A stretch of DNA of 64,000 nt, from assembly GCA_016801845.1 (NCBI GenBank), contig CM028916.1, forward strand, positions 16,429,514-16,493,513, given 5' to 3'. This document shows positions 29,920 through 41,630 of this stretch, in pieces. The translations under genes were made by a program, and so were the position numbers. This DNA comes from Polydactylus sextarius. Its lineage: Eukaryota > Chordata > Actinopteri > Polynemidae. The stretch's first letter is position 1, and each line of letters begins with the position of its first letter. Below the pieces are notes generated by a model that was not told the origin of the DNA, did not search any database, and saw only the letters and a list, made by a program, of their open reading frames with translations.

Positions 29920-30525
29920 TTAATGTCTACTGTTCGTTTTTAGGTAGTGCACCGTGTCCTTGATATTCTCTTTCATCGTCACAGGGTCTGATGGAAGTTT
30001 GACCATTTGGACCACTCGCCTGAAGGCTTCTTCAACTCCAAATCCAGTCGATGCTGAACAAGGCTGAACGAACCAATCCCGACCAGAACAGATCTTTCTC
30101 AGGTTAAACTTGTCCTTGATTTCAGTTGCATTTAAGGCACCGTTCACGTCCTGTTTGTTGGCCAGAAGGATCAGTGGGAGTCCAGTCAGCTGATCGCTTT
30201 TCAGCGTGTTTTCCAGCTCTTTTTTCGCCTCCTCCAGACGCGTCCTATCAGAGCTGTCCACAACAAACAGCACGGCCGCAGTGTCCTGGTGATAACTCGT
30301 CCAATGTTGGCGCATCTGCCACTGACCACCGACATCCCACACAGTTAAATAAATGCTCTTCCTGTTCTTTTTCGTCTCCAGCATCTCCACGTTGAAGCCT
30401 ATGGTCGGGACGGTGGAGACACAGGCGTTGTGTTTCATCTTGTAGAGAAGAGTTGATTTCCCAGCGTTGTCCAGGCCCAGAAGTAGAACTCTGGCTTCTG
30501 GCTGTTTAGATCCTCGCTGGCCCAT
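29920..30525 (-). CDS. arl14: ADP-ribosylation factor-like protein 14
   Basis: Single-exon 201-aa small GTPase. It has MGQRGSK with Gly2 suitable for myristoylation, P-loop GLDNAGKST, the switch region TVPTIGFNVEML, G3 WDVGGQW, G4 NKQD and G5 CSAS. A longer in-frame ATG at 30570 would bury Gly2, so 30525 is chosen. ARL14 in mammals controls MHC class II vesicle movement in dendritic cells through ARF7EP (family knowledge). It lies between C3orf80-like and ppm1l, as expected from human 3q25-q26, which supports ARL14 over the related ARL11. Length is normal (human 192 aa). Confidence 0.88.
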   Translation of the reverse strand: MGQRGSKQPEARVLLLGLDNAGKSTLLYKMKHNACVSTVPTIGFNVEMLETKKNRKSIYLTVWDVGGQWQMRQHWTSYHQDTAAVLFVVDSSDRTRLEEAKKELENTLKSDQLTGLPLILLANKQDVNGALNATEIKDKFNLRKICSGRDWFVQPCSASTGFGVEEAFRRVVQMVKLPSDPVTMKENIKDTVHYLKTNSRH

Positions 30526-31950
30526 GGCGACGCAGAGACACAGACAGCCAGCTGTTAGTGTGACAGTCACATCTTTACAGCAGGCTACTTCTTTGACGCA
30601 GTGTTTGCATAGTGCGTTGCCCGGGGTTTAATAGATAAGCCATTATCCCGCTGCAGTCTGTAACTCAGGGCTCACCGATAAGCGGCCACACCACAGGACA
30701 AAGTTTGTACCTGAGCATATCTCTGTTTTGTATATCTGACGTTATACGCTGTTACTGCCCCTTTGCCTCATGAAATGTGCTCATGAGCACATTGCACTTC
30801 TCATAAACAAAAAACAGCCAGAAACAACTCGGAAATGGTGTTGCTGTGGCTTCAGTCTTCATTCATCTTCCAGTCTGTCACATTCAATGCCCCATAAATG
30901 CAAACGGGCATTTAATGACTATGCATGATGAATCATGCATGGTCATTAAATGCCATGAGACTTCACTCAAATGGCTACTTGTTTCTAAATGACTCAGAAC
31001 CACGTTGAAATGCCAGTCAGTCATTCAACATATAAAGTCCTTAAATACAGACTTAGTTCCATACAATGAGACGCAGTAATCATTTACCTTAAATCAATCA
31101 TTTTAATCTTCACTTATACATTACACTCGTTCCACAAGTTGTCGCTTCAGTGACAAACAGGTAAACATGATACATAGTAAGAACAATAATAATAAAAAAC
31201 ATAAAACAATAACCAGACTTCGTCAGCCAAAGAAAGAAATGCAGTTTCTCGTCGAACCAGCGTTGGCCTTGTCTGTATAAATAAAGATGATGACATTTAA
31301 AGTGTAAATATTCAGTTCAAGATACAAACAGTCCTCACGTACCCACTGTAATGTCCCCTTGACAGATATATTAAATGCCAGGTGGATGGTACAATCTTAA
31401 AATTTTTCTCTATAACTTCCTTAAAACTTCTCAAAAACAAAAAACAAATTGTTAGTTGCTACGGCAACAGTCTTCATTCACCTTCCAGTCTTCTTTCATC
31501 TTCCAGTCCGTCACATTCAAACCACCACTGTATCACATACATAAATAAATCAAAATAATCTATCAAAATGAGAATAAATTGAAATAAAAAGCATGATAAA
31601 TTAACATAAGTTGGTCAGCAATTAGAAGGCTGCAGGCGTAACTTTAACCCAGTCGGCCAAAGTGCACTGTGTTTGCAAACCACAGTGGTTCATTTAAATG
31701 GCAAATGAACCTCGTGTTAATTATTACATCCAAAGGCACATGACTCCCACTGCTCACATGTCACGAGCTCATGTGTTTTTTTACTTGATCTACTTCACAT
31801 TTTTTCCAAAAGAAACATAAACAGAAAACATGAGATAGTAGACACAACCACATGGTGAACAAGACAATGATTCTATGCGCCCGAAGATAGCACATCATCT
31901 CACACTCTCCACCTAATCTCATCTTCCCCCAGTCAATGCCTTACTAGACT
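30526..31950. other. arl14 upstream spacer with inverted and direct repeats
   Basis: Holds a 48-bp near-perfect palindrome (30907-30954) and two copies of a related segment (about 30838-30890 and 31454-31521) sharing CAGTCTTCATTCA and TTCCAGTC-GTCACATTCAA. No gene is seen. Confidence 0.6.
30907..30954. repeat. Near-perfect palindrome, 23-bp arms
   Basis: The left arm GGCATTTAATGACT plus ATGCATGAT mirrors ATCATGCAT plus GGTCATTAAATGCC with a 2-bp spacer and one mismatch. It contains ATGCAT and TTAATGA cores that resemble POU/homeodomain sites. Confidence 0.9.
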
Positions 31951-31959
31951 AAATCAATA

Positions 31960-32479
31960 AATTTCAGTGACCAGTCCAGGCGACTTTTTCTCGCCACTGA
32001 CACGATTTAAATCCAACTTAAATCGTACAGGCTCAGCTCAGCTCAGGACTTCAAAACCCGTGGCATCCTGTTGCTCGGAAAAAACGCCAAGGATGAAGGA
32101 CACTCAAAGCGCATCCACTCGTGAGGTTCTTGACTTCAATTCCCTCGATGGATCTCTTTCTGTTTCACTTCAAGATTTTCTCTTTTCATCAAGACCTGGT
32201 CCACCTTTCTTCTGGCTTCACCCACACGCCTCCGGTTGGGTTGTCCATCACATACACCAGCCCCCCGGTGTCATTTTGGGGCCAGGAATGGGATGTTGAC
32301 TTCTCCAGCGCCCGGGGGGAAGAGTGCACACAGACGGACGGACTGATCACCTTCCTCTGAATGTGGACAACCGAGGTTGGAGTTGAACATGGCTCGGTTC
32401 TCTGGAACACGTCCACTGCGCCAATGCGTTGAAAAATCACCCTGGCTTCAATGGTGGATTTGGAGCCTTGTTGTCCCAT
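31960..32479 (-). pseudogene. Decayed ARF/ARL-family GTPase copy
   Basis: On the minus strand the segment starts MGQQGSKSTIEARV, like arl14 MGQRGSKQPEARV, but then lacks the P-loop entirely. Later parts match ARF-family motifs only across different frames. VVHIQRKVIS-SV corresponds to the beta-strand before WDVGG, GLVYVMDN to the VLFVVDSS strand, RRRVGEARRKVDQVL in a shifted frame to the following helix, and LGVFSEQQDATG to the LLANKQD region. At least two frameshifts and internal stops are needed. It is best read as a dead tandem copy of arl14 or a close relative. The 96-residue open frame from the ATG is unlikely to make a GTPase. Confidence 0.65.
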
Positions 32480-35300
32480 ATTGTAAATGAAATAGAAAAT
32501 AATCCAGAAGGAATCAGATCAGCAGAATAGTTATATTCTTGTTTGTTTCTCGATTGGCTCAATAACAACCTCCTGCCACTACTGCCTGTGCGCCCTTCTC
32601 TCACTTATAATGTGCCAAATGCTTCTAAAAAATAAGGTTCCCGTAAAGCTGTAGCGTGACGCACTTATCTGTATGGTTATTAGACACCAGAATGCCGCGA
32701 CACGGGTTTGAGATCAGTTTATGTCCGAGCTATTATGAGCATCTCCACCTGGTACAGAGCGTCAGTAAACTTGGCATCAGCTAGAGCCTCCGAGCTGTCT
32801 ACACCCCCTTCCACAGAGGGCTGGAGCGGGGTTGAGTTGCCTCTGCAATGCATGTCTTTAGACTTAGTTGCCTCTGCAAGGCAATTCAACTCCTCGACAG
32901 GGAAGGAGGAGGGGCAGGGGGGCTATTTGTGTAAAGGGCTATTTGTGGTCCAGCAGAGCCATATCAGAAACACGCATAAGACGTCTACGTGTTTTCCCCC
33001 TAACCTCAATTTGATCTCATCACCTCATTTTCTGACAGTTGTGATTTACAACAGACAGGTTAGTGAGACCCGTGGACAAATTCCCGGATAGGTGATAAAG
33101 AGCAAAAGAAGAGAAAAACATTAGTCATGCTTTTCCCCATTACTCTGCATCTATTCTTGCCGTGCCCTTGGGCATGGCACTTTAGACTTATGTGGAAAAA
33201 TTCTCTGATCTGACAGACAGACAGATACACACACAAACATACAAAGCGACCCTTGATAATAAAGAATTAAAGGGTTAGTGTTGTGCTGATATGGTGAGCA
33301 TGCTGCCAAAGCCTAGAATGAAACACAAGGACTTTCCAATAATGAAGACTAACAATCAAAATATATTTCAGATGAAAGAGTTTGTTTAATGCTGATCATT
33401 TACATACAGAAAGTCTTTACACTTTAATTTTTCTTTTTACATCAAGCATCAACTCAACATGTGTGAATCATGGACAGCATCTCAAATCAAAATGATGGGT
33501 AACTGTTTTATTGTAAACTTCTGCAAACATCATGTACAGAAGGACAAAAAAGTAATGAATATACAGAATACTGAATTGGCAATCTGCCAGACGCATCCCA
33601 AAACTCAACAATAAATAAGGCATTAGGTAAAATGTTAAATTAAAAAAAGGCTTCTTTTCAACTGATACAAAGGTCATGATACACAGTGGTAAAATGTAGC
33701 TGAACTTAACAACAGTAGTAAATCAAGTATGGTTTACTGTAAATTCCCTTGACAGCTTGTAGCTGTTGATGACACCAGTCGTATTGCTTCAGGAGCATAT
33801 CTTATTTCTAGCTACAGGCATTCCAGCTGCTGCCGTGCAGTTCATGATGTATCATCTTTTAGTTGTTTTTTTCGCGGCAGCAAAGGAGTGTACGTTTGTT
33901 GCGCCTCGTGTTTCACACATTGTCCCCTCCCCTCCCCCCCATTCAAAGGCAGCCGCCAGTGTGCATGGATACATACGCTACGTACTTCGTTCATGAACAT
34001 GGATACGCCAAAGCACATGCCCTGATACAAGTTGATGTAAAATTTAATTTCAATGCAACAGTTTTTACATTAGCTCCATAAAACTGCGTTATCAAGAGGT
34101 GAAGGTCAGGAACTAAAACAGGTTCTACATACATTAAAACCCTCTCGTATTACTGAGGATATACAGTGTTTACATTGGCTGATATGTAATAAGATTTCAC
34201 CATTCCAAAAAAATAAACATCTGAAAAGTGCATCTTTTTTTTCAGAACTGTGTGTATGCATGTGTGTGTTTTATGTGTAATTGGTATTCCACCCAAAGTG
34301 TTAGTTTTAAGCACCATTCATCTCCTGTAGACTTCACGGGTGGTGTAATATTTGCACTTTCAGCCTTCAAATTAAAGAGTGGCTGCATTGGGGTGGATGA
34401 CGGTGACAAAAGAACGTAAACAGTCACCTCAAAATTAAAACTAAATCCATCACACAGAGTAGTATTAGTAGCCGTGAGTGGTCAGATCATGCATTAACAT
34501 AACAGCTGGCCAATCAGAGCTCCTGTTGCTTAACTCCACTGCAGCGATCACCAACTTTTAGCATCCATTGTAAGCAGCATGAACTAAAGCTGAATGGAGC
34601 TAAAGGATCAAACTACAAATGATTGACAGCCACCTCTTAAGTCTACAGGGGATGAGTGACTGATAGTCTAATGTTAAATTTGGGGTGTAGCCTCCCTTTA
34701 AGTTAAATAAAGGTATGGATCCACTTGTATCTTTTTGATTTGGACTAATTTTTCCAGGTCGACAATGTGATATATTATTTAAAATATGTGAGAGCATCAT
34801 CAAAATACAACAAGCAGGGTGGGTGGTCTTTGCAAATACATTTTCAGTAGCTTCCTGTAGTTGCACAGTAACTCTTGAGTAGGCACTAGTTGAAGCCTCC
34901 AGTGGAGCTGTACCATTCATGTGCATGTACAGTAAACAGTAGTAAATCAGTCACAGTCTAAAGTGTGCTGGTTAAGAGAAATCCCCTGTTTGGTGTCTGT
35001 TTGCCCTGCATTTATGCGTCTCCACGTGCTGGAGAGCTTTTGCAATTTATTCATCATTAAATTAGCAGATGATTATTGGGTGTATATTGCGTTTATCTAC
35101 AAACAAAATAAAACCTAATTTTTATATGTGTTAGCATGTATGCGTTTGTCTGCATGTGTGTGTACACTCGTCAAACATACAGTCATCATCTATACTTCAT
35201 ATTCTCTCAGTCCTCAGGCCTTTAATTTTGTATTTGCTGCTCCATCCAGAAGATGGGGAAAAAAATCATAGAAAATACTGATCGCAATGTGAGCTCTAAA
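32480..35300. other. Spacer and probable ppm1l 3' UTR
   Basis: No exon is supported. The part nearest 35311 is presumably the long 3' UTR of ppm1l (minus strand). A GTTGCCTCTGCAA duplication sits near 32840-32880, and a short CCTTGGGCATGGCACTT stretch (33170) resembles fish SINE-derived sequence. Confidence 0.45.
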
Positions 35301-35310
35301 CTCTGACCTA

Positions 35311-36332
35311 CTACCCTGCCTTGCTGCCGCCCCCAGCACCACTTTTGAACTTCACCACCATCACAGTGATGTTGTCAGGGCAGCCGCGGTAGAAGGACTG
35401 GAGGACAATGCTCTTGGCACCAAAGTGAGGCTCATCGAGGCGCTCGCGGACGAACCGCACAGCTTCTTCGTTACTGAAGGCGTCCCACAGGCCATCAGAA
35501 GCTAAGATCATGAACTCTGGCTGTAGTTTGTCCAGGTCAAAGGTCATGATATCAGGGTCGGGGATGACTACGTTGAGGTTTTTCAGTGGGTAGTCCCCTA
35601 GAGAGCGAGACATTGCCAGGATTCCCTGCACTCTCCAGGAGCCATTAAAACTGATGAAACCACCTAAAAGTGAAGATGAAAATGGAAACTTTGTCAATGA
35701 ATTACAGCTAAAATATGATGATCTGATAAGGACAGAAAAGTGCTTGATGGCTACTGGTGATTATACTGCACACACATCCAAACCGTAAATGTATCTATAA
35801 ATGTGTGAGAGGAAAAGGAAAAAAAAAGCTCTGCCTGCAGGAGCTGATGCTTTAAAACCCTGTTCAAACTGCTCTCAATTGACTTGAGATAATGTGATAG
35901 ATGCTAACTTGAGAAAAGCCTTTAATCACAATGCTTAGACATCTATTTCAGACACTGTACTATGTTTAACACAATGCTGTTCCTAAACAGACCAACAGAT
36001 GGCAGCCAACCACCTCAAATCCAACAGGGCTGTGTAGTGCAGGTACTTCCTATTTACAATGTCCACTACAGTGTTGTTACTCTCTTATGTACCTGCCCTC
36101 TTGATCCTCTTGCGTTCTTTGAGCTGATATGGTTTGTGATCATGTGACAAAGCAATAGCATTCCCATCTTTGTCACACAACACACCACGAGAGTCTCCGA
36201 CGTTCGCCACAGTAAGTTCTCTGTCTGACAGCAGCGCTACAAGACACGTGGTTCCTGTGAATTAAGATAGAATGAGAAAGACAACAATGAAACAAAACAG
36301 CTAGGGACACTGGCAGACTTGAAACTATATTA

Positions 36333-36403
<71 letters not shown>

Positions 36404-39400
36404 GTATATGTTCTTACTTCTTACAGTGAGTATATCAGAGTTTGTCATCTGTTGTGAACTTTCTTCTATTTTCTCTTCTATTGTGTATTTAATATGGTAA
36501 ATTGACACAGTAGCTACCCACCAGACAAATCAACAATGAAAACCAATAGGCTGAAAAAATCTGTTTGTTGCGACACATGGATCAAATTCCACCAACTGAT
36601 TAGACAAGTTTGTGTAGTTGATACACAAGAGTATCAACTATACAAACATCCCCGTGCAGCAGCATAATGTTACAACAGCAGCCTTTCAAATGGATTTTAC
36701 AAAAGGAACCCACTGAAGAGATACTTGTCAGATGGGAATCGACAGCTGGAATTGTACAGGAAACTGTGAGATTTTACTTGATAGCTGAGGTGCTGTGATG
36801 CCCCACGTCCTTCAGGAGGCAGGCAGAGTGAATGTAGAACAAACGAGTCATTGTTTGAACACCTATGTTTTCAGCAAGGTATAGGAGACGAGGAGGGGGA
36901 CACACAATCTTTCATTCAAATGTTAAGTGTTAAAAAAAAATACATCACCCCCCCAACCTGCTTCATCGTGGTTGGCAGAAAGTTTATCCAGCATCTCACG
37001 ATCAACAGCCAGGATGCGCTGCTCGAGGATGCTGCTGTAAGAGAGGGAACTCTCTCTCTTCTCTCTCTCAAAGGCCTGAAGCTGCTGCTTCAGGGACTCT
37101 GGCAGGTGAGCTTTCACATAGTCAGCTGCAGCCTGGGAGAAAGGGAGGAGGTCAGGAGGTGAGAGAAGATAGAGGGTGAACAGAGAACAAGCACAATCAG
37201 AGCACATCAGTGGCAGAAATATGAAGCTCTATGCGACTCTGTCTGCAAAACATAATGTACATAGATATAACTGCAAGAGGCTTTACTCCCTGTGTGCGTG
37301 TGTGTGTGTGTGTGGTGAAATTATTATACCAGACTGTGGTTGTGCAAGTTGATATCAGTCAGTTCACTTTAGCTAAAAAGGAAGTGCAATGTATTTCAGA
37401 TCATTTTATTTAGATTTGTTTTTGATCACAGCAAGTAACGTTTCTCGCTTTTGACTACTGGAGCATTTATATAAAAGGAAATAGAACAGTGGACATAGAT
37501 TCACCATGTGACCATAAACACGACAATTTTCAGAGTAATTATCCTCAGTTTGACAGGTCACCATAATATTGTCAGTTTCTAACTTATTGGGTCTATCCCC
37601 CTTTGATGTCCAGGTAAGAATATAACCTTAATTTAGAGGAGAGCTTTTTTCATTATATAAAGCAGGTGCTCCATGTTGAATTATTGAACAACCTCCTCAT
37701 CGTCCAGCTCTCCTCTCCTCTCCTCTCCTCTCCTCTCCTCTCCTCTCCTCTCCTCTCCTCTCCTCTCCTCTCCTCTCCTCTCCTCTCCTCTCCTCCTCCT
37801 CCTCCTCCTTCTCCTCCTGCCTATACTTATCTGCTTATTCTCTCATTTTCTCCGCCAAGATTTCCATTATGCTAATGCTGTCAAATGAAATGTAAAATTG
37901 GAAAAATTTTATACCATCTTAATGTCCTGGTAGATCGAGAGAACATAATTCATATTCACAGTTCCTATGGATATTAGGACACGTGGAGCCATTCAATCTA
38001 CATTCTTCATCGTCTCGCAGTGGTAGAGTGATTTAATAGCTCTACAGCACAAGTGCCTGTCTGTGTTTATAAAAATTTAATTTTCAAGTTTTATATTCTA
38101 ATTTTCTACTTTCTTTCAGCACTTCATTACTCATGGTTATGATCATACATTTAGGTTTCTATTGATACCTGAACGAAGATTAACAACCGACATCTCTCAA
38201 CGTTTTATTTATGTGCAAATAAAACTGCTTGTGTTTCCATCGATCATGTTTATCGACCGACAAAAAATAGGATTTGAACTGAGGGCCGCTATAATTCTGC
38301 TCAAATTATTCATCACAAGGTAATAGAGCTGGAAGTAAAATACTGTGAGGAAGCCTAGATATTAAATATTATGAGATTAAGACACCCTTGATAATCACTA
38401 AAATAAACATCTTTTCCCTGCTGCTACCCCACCATCACCACCACCCCCATCTCTCACTCTCTCTTGCGGGAGCAGTGTACTTGCTCATTTATTTAATTAG
38501 AGAGAGAGAGGAACAGAGTGAGCTGTGATCAGGAAAAGAGCCTCAAGTATAAATTTCCATTTGCAGTAAACAGCTGAAAATACCAGGACCTGTGGAGGTA
38601 AAGTCCTCATGAATAAACCTAAATATTCAGCCTGATGATTTAATGAGTGAGTGTGATGTACTGGGCCAATTTTATTAAAGTTCGATTAATCAGTATTCTG
38701 GATCTTTTATTGAATGTGCTGCTTTATCAAATCCAATTTGCCCCTGGAGTCAGGATGTAACTATAAATCACATTTACACAGAAAAGCTGTTTAAGTTGTA
38801 AACTACTGAAAGTTTCTGCTTCAACTGCAAATAGTGTCAGTAAATCGAGTAAAAAAAAAAAGAAAAAAAAAAAGCAGCTTGAGCAGCAGCTTGTGCTGAC
38901 TTTTATAATTCTACGCCATAACTCACTGCCTCAATAAAAAAAAAGACACACAAACAAACAGAGACACGTTTGAGAACTTTTTCTGCATATTTTCAGAGCC
39001 AGAACACACTGAACCGCCAGAGACAGCCTGTTTTATCTGCCCATATTTGGCTTGGCAACATCGCTTCATTTAATATAGTCAATGTGTGTGTGTATGTGTA
39101 TGTGTGTGTGTGTGTGTGTGTGCGTGCTTACAGTTGTGCCAAACAGCATAAAAATTGCTCTAGCAAATAAATGTTAGGATCTAGGATCTTCACATATGCA
39201 GTAATTTTCCCAAGAACATCGTTAGCATTAAGAATTCCAGAAGGTAAACACATCTTTCTCAAATGACCCTGAACATTAGACTCATCTCTAACTGGTTTAC
39301 TATGTTTACTTCCAGTGCTTAGTTTTAGGACTGGAATCATGAATGTGTTTATATATATCAGTGTCTGTTTATTGAGGCAAATGACCCTTTAACTGCTGAA

Positions 39401-41142
39401 GTCAGTGTCATAGTGACCTGTTCCAAAAGCCCTACTATTGTAAGATAACAATGAGATAACAAAAAGCACACAAAAGATAAAAGAATGTGACAAATAAGAA
39501 AACGCACTTGAATCTAGATAAAACTCTAAAGATACAAGTGTGCAGACAGAAGATGGGACAAACAGCAGCAGAAGAGAACAGAGAGGTAGAGAGGAAGACA
39601 GGAAAGGTAAACATTTGTATAAGGGACCAGAATAAACAGAGCACTCCACTTTCTGTTGGTCTCTCCATCTCTCTGCCATTGAACAAAAACCAAATGGCAA
39701 CTCTTGTGAGAATTTATTAAAATAAATAAATGTCTAACACTAAGAATGCCAAGAAATCTGCATACATATCATGTCTGACAGAGTGATGAATGTTGTGGCG
39801 TGATTTGTTAGATCAGCAGGACAGCGTTTGATTGGAGAGGCGGTTGGCCTGACTCCCGACTGTGACACTCAAACTGATTTCACTTTCATATTTATGGATG
39901 TTTATGGCGACAAGCAGCACACAGAGGTGTAGCTTCTTAGGCTACAGATAAATCTTAAGATGGTGTATTTTGGATGTTTGAACACTGCAGTAAATTACAC
40001 TTCACCAGATCTGTCAGTGTGCTTTTTACCAAATAAAATACTGGGCTCTAAATATGAAGCGTGGTATTTTTTTTGCTCTGTGAGTTGTGTCCCATACAGG
40101 AACCTCTGGGGGACACCCAGTGATGCTGTGACAGATGGCATCCAGAACACGTGGTCTGAAGGCAGCCATGAGAAACCACTGACCCCTGACAACACAGCGA
40201 GTGGAGGAGAGAAAGACAAAACATACTCACATCACTCAGTGCGCGTGCACACACACACACACAAGCTCTTTGTGATGGATACCAAATCAACTCCCTGACT
40301 GGTGATGGGATGGAGGAGGTGTTCACACAAAAGACTACAATGCTGTAGTGGGGAGGGGAAGCTGCTGTGCTGTGGCTGAAAATGGGGGAAGTGAGTGGCG
40401 CAAGTGTTGTATGCCAATGCTGTGTGCCAATTCAGTTCCTACAGAATCTATAAAGTGATCACATTTTTTGTCATATCATATAATTTGATATTCTACAGGG
40501 ATACCTTACATGATGTATCACTTTGTAATGACGCAGTACATCCTTAAGATTAATCAATGTTTTTGAAATGGGTTCTTAAAAAATAGCAGTAATAGAAATG
40601 AAGCAGTCTTTCTGTCTGGACCTGCTGTGAGTCTAAGTGATGCTGAAAACTTGCAGCAGCAGCAGCAGCATTAGTTCACTGGGTCTGATGAACAAATGCA
40701 GTATGATACAATGGGCCCATGCATCCCTCCCCTCCCTGCCTACCTCTCCACCGTGACCGTCAAAAATCCCGAAAATGGACGGATGAGTCTTGTTGGTGAT
40801 GTCAGTGAGCACCTCGAAGCGATCCTCCATGTGATCTCTCCTGCCTTGTATGGAGTACACGGCTACGTTGTTATTCTTGAACTCCCAGGTTTTGGAGAAC
40901 TCAGCGTCCAGGATACTGAGGCCTCCCAACCGGTCATTCTGCATCATCTCTGCCACTTTCCCCTTCACCATCTTCACGGCATCCCGACTTGACTTGACGA
41001 TGGTTTTCACCTCGTCAGTGTGGAAGAAATAACTCCACAGCGCCAGACTGATGCAGAGCAGAAACAACGTCTCCGGCCTGAGGAGAAAATAGCGCATGAT
41101 CCGACCCAGAAGAGACAAGAGCGTCATTGTGTCTCCTATCAT
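35311..41142 (-). CDS. ppm1l: Protein phosphatase 1L (PP2C family, Mg2+/Mn2+-dependent)
   Basis: Four exons, 5' to 3' on the minus strand: 41142-40744, 37132-36958, 36254-36093 and 35663-35311. They give 362 aa (human 360). It starts MIGDTMTLLSLLGR with an N-terminal hydrophobic anchor (PETLFLLCISLALWSYFF). PP2C motifs are complete: RRDHMEDRFEV, IFDGHGGE (metal-binding Asp), GTTCLVALL, ANVGDSRGVL, AMSRSLGDYPLK, ILASDGLWDAFSNEEAV and PDNITVMVV. PPM1L is an ER-membrane Ser/Thr phosphatase acting on stress kinases (TAK1, ASK1), CERT and IRE1 (family knowledge). The exon after GHGGE starts AAADYV, as in mammals. Identity to the vertebrate family is very high, except in the C-terminal tail (GAGGGSKAG). 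Confidence 0.97.
36338..36401. repeat. (AT)n microsatellite
   Basis: AT run in a ppm1l intron, ending in AC repeats. Confidence 0.9.
37133..40743 (-). other. First intron of ppm1l
   Basis: No other exon is recognised. It contains a TCTCC pentanucleotide array, a TG run (about 39083-39122), and an AT-rich segment at 38460-38770 with many TAAT cores that would be a candidate conserved noncoding element. Confidence 0.6.
37708..37812. repeat. (TCTCC)n array passing into (TCC)n
   Basis: About 17 copies of a 5-bp pyrimidine unit followed by TCC repeats, inside ppm1l intron 1. It is a long polypyrimidine stretch. Confidence 0.95.
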
Positions 41143-41630
41143 CACACGCAACCAAACTGTGGTCTGTCTCTCCCCCTTTTTTCACAATTCACTCCATCCG
41201 CTCAGCGGAACTATGTAGAAATCGATACACTACCACGATGTTAGTCAAAGACTCAATTTCAACATTTAAAGTGTTCATCGGAGGCCTGCCTTCCCTTTTC
41301 CGAGCGCATTTACGCACTGAGCGCGGCTGGCTGCCAGACACCGGGGCCGAGAAGCGCAGAACAATAGCGGACGAGAAACCCTCATTGACTCGGTCCGATG
41401 ACTCGATCCTAACCTCGTCTCTTTGAACAGCTGCGAGAGGATTCTCCGAGTTGAGCCGATCTCCCACAGCCCATTGTAGGATGACGGATTTTTTGGGTTA
41501 AACCCACCCCGGAGAGAGTCATGGGAGTCACCGGGGGACGATAGAAGACGATGTGACTCGGAGGTGTCCTCCTTTTCCGCCACTGACCCCGTTTCTTCGC
41601 TCGGATATGTGACTACTCGGTCTCCGCATC
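41143..41630 (-). promoter_or_regulatory. CpG-rich 5' region of ppm1l
   Basis: CpG density rises sharply compared with the flanks (for example GAGCGCGGCTGG, CCGGGGCCGAG, CTCGGTCCGATG) just upstream of the ppm1l start. This is a likely CpG-island promoter and 5' UTR. Apparent open frames on both strands here reflect base composition. Confidence 0.5.

Noticed and set aside
33160..33260. CCTTGGGCATGGCACTT, similar to the body of some fish SINEs
   Set aside because: Only a short stretch matches and no pol III promoter boxes were seen nearby.
41127..41583. Open frames on both strands at the ppm1l 5' end
   Set aside because: They lie in the CpG-rich promoter/5' UTR region and resemble no protein.
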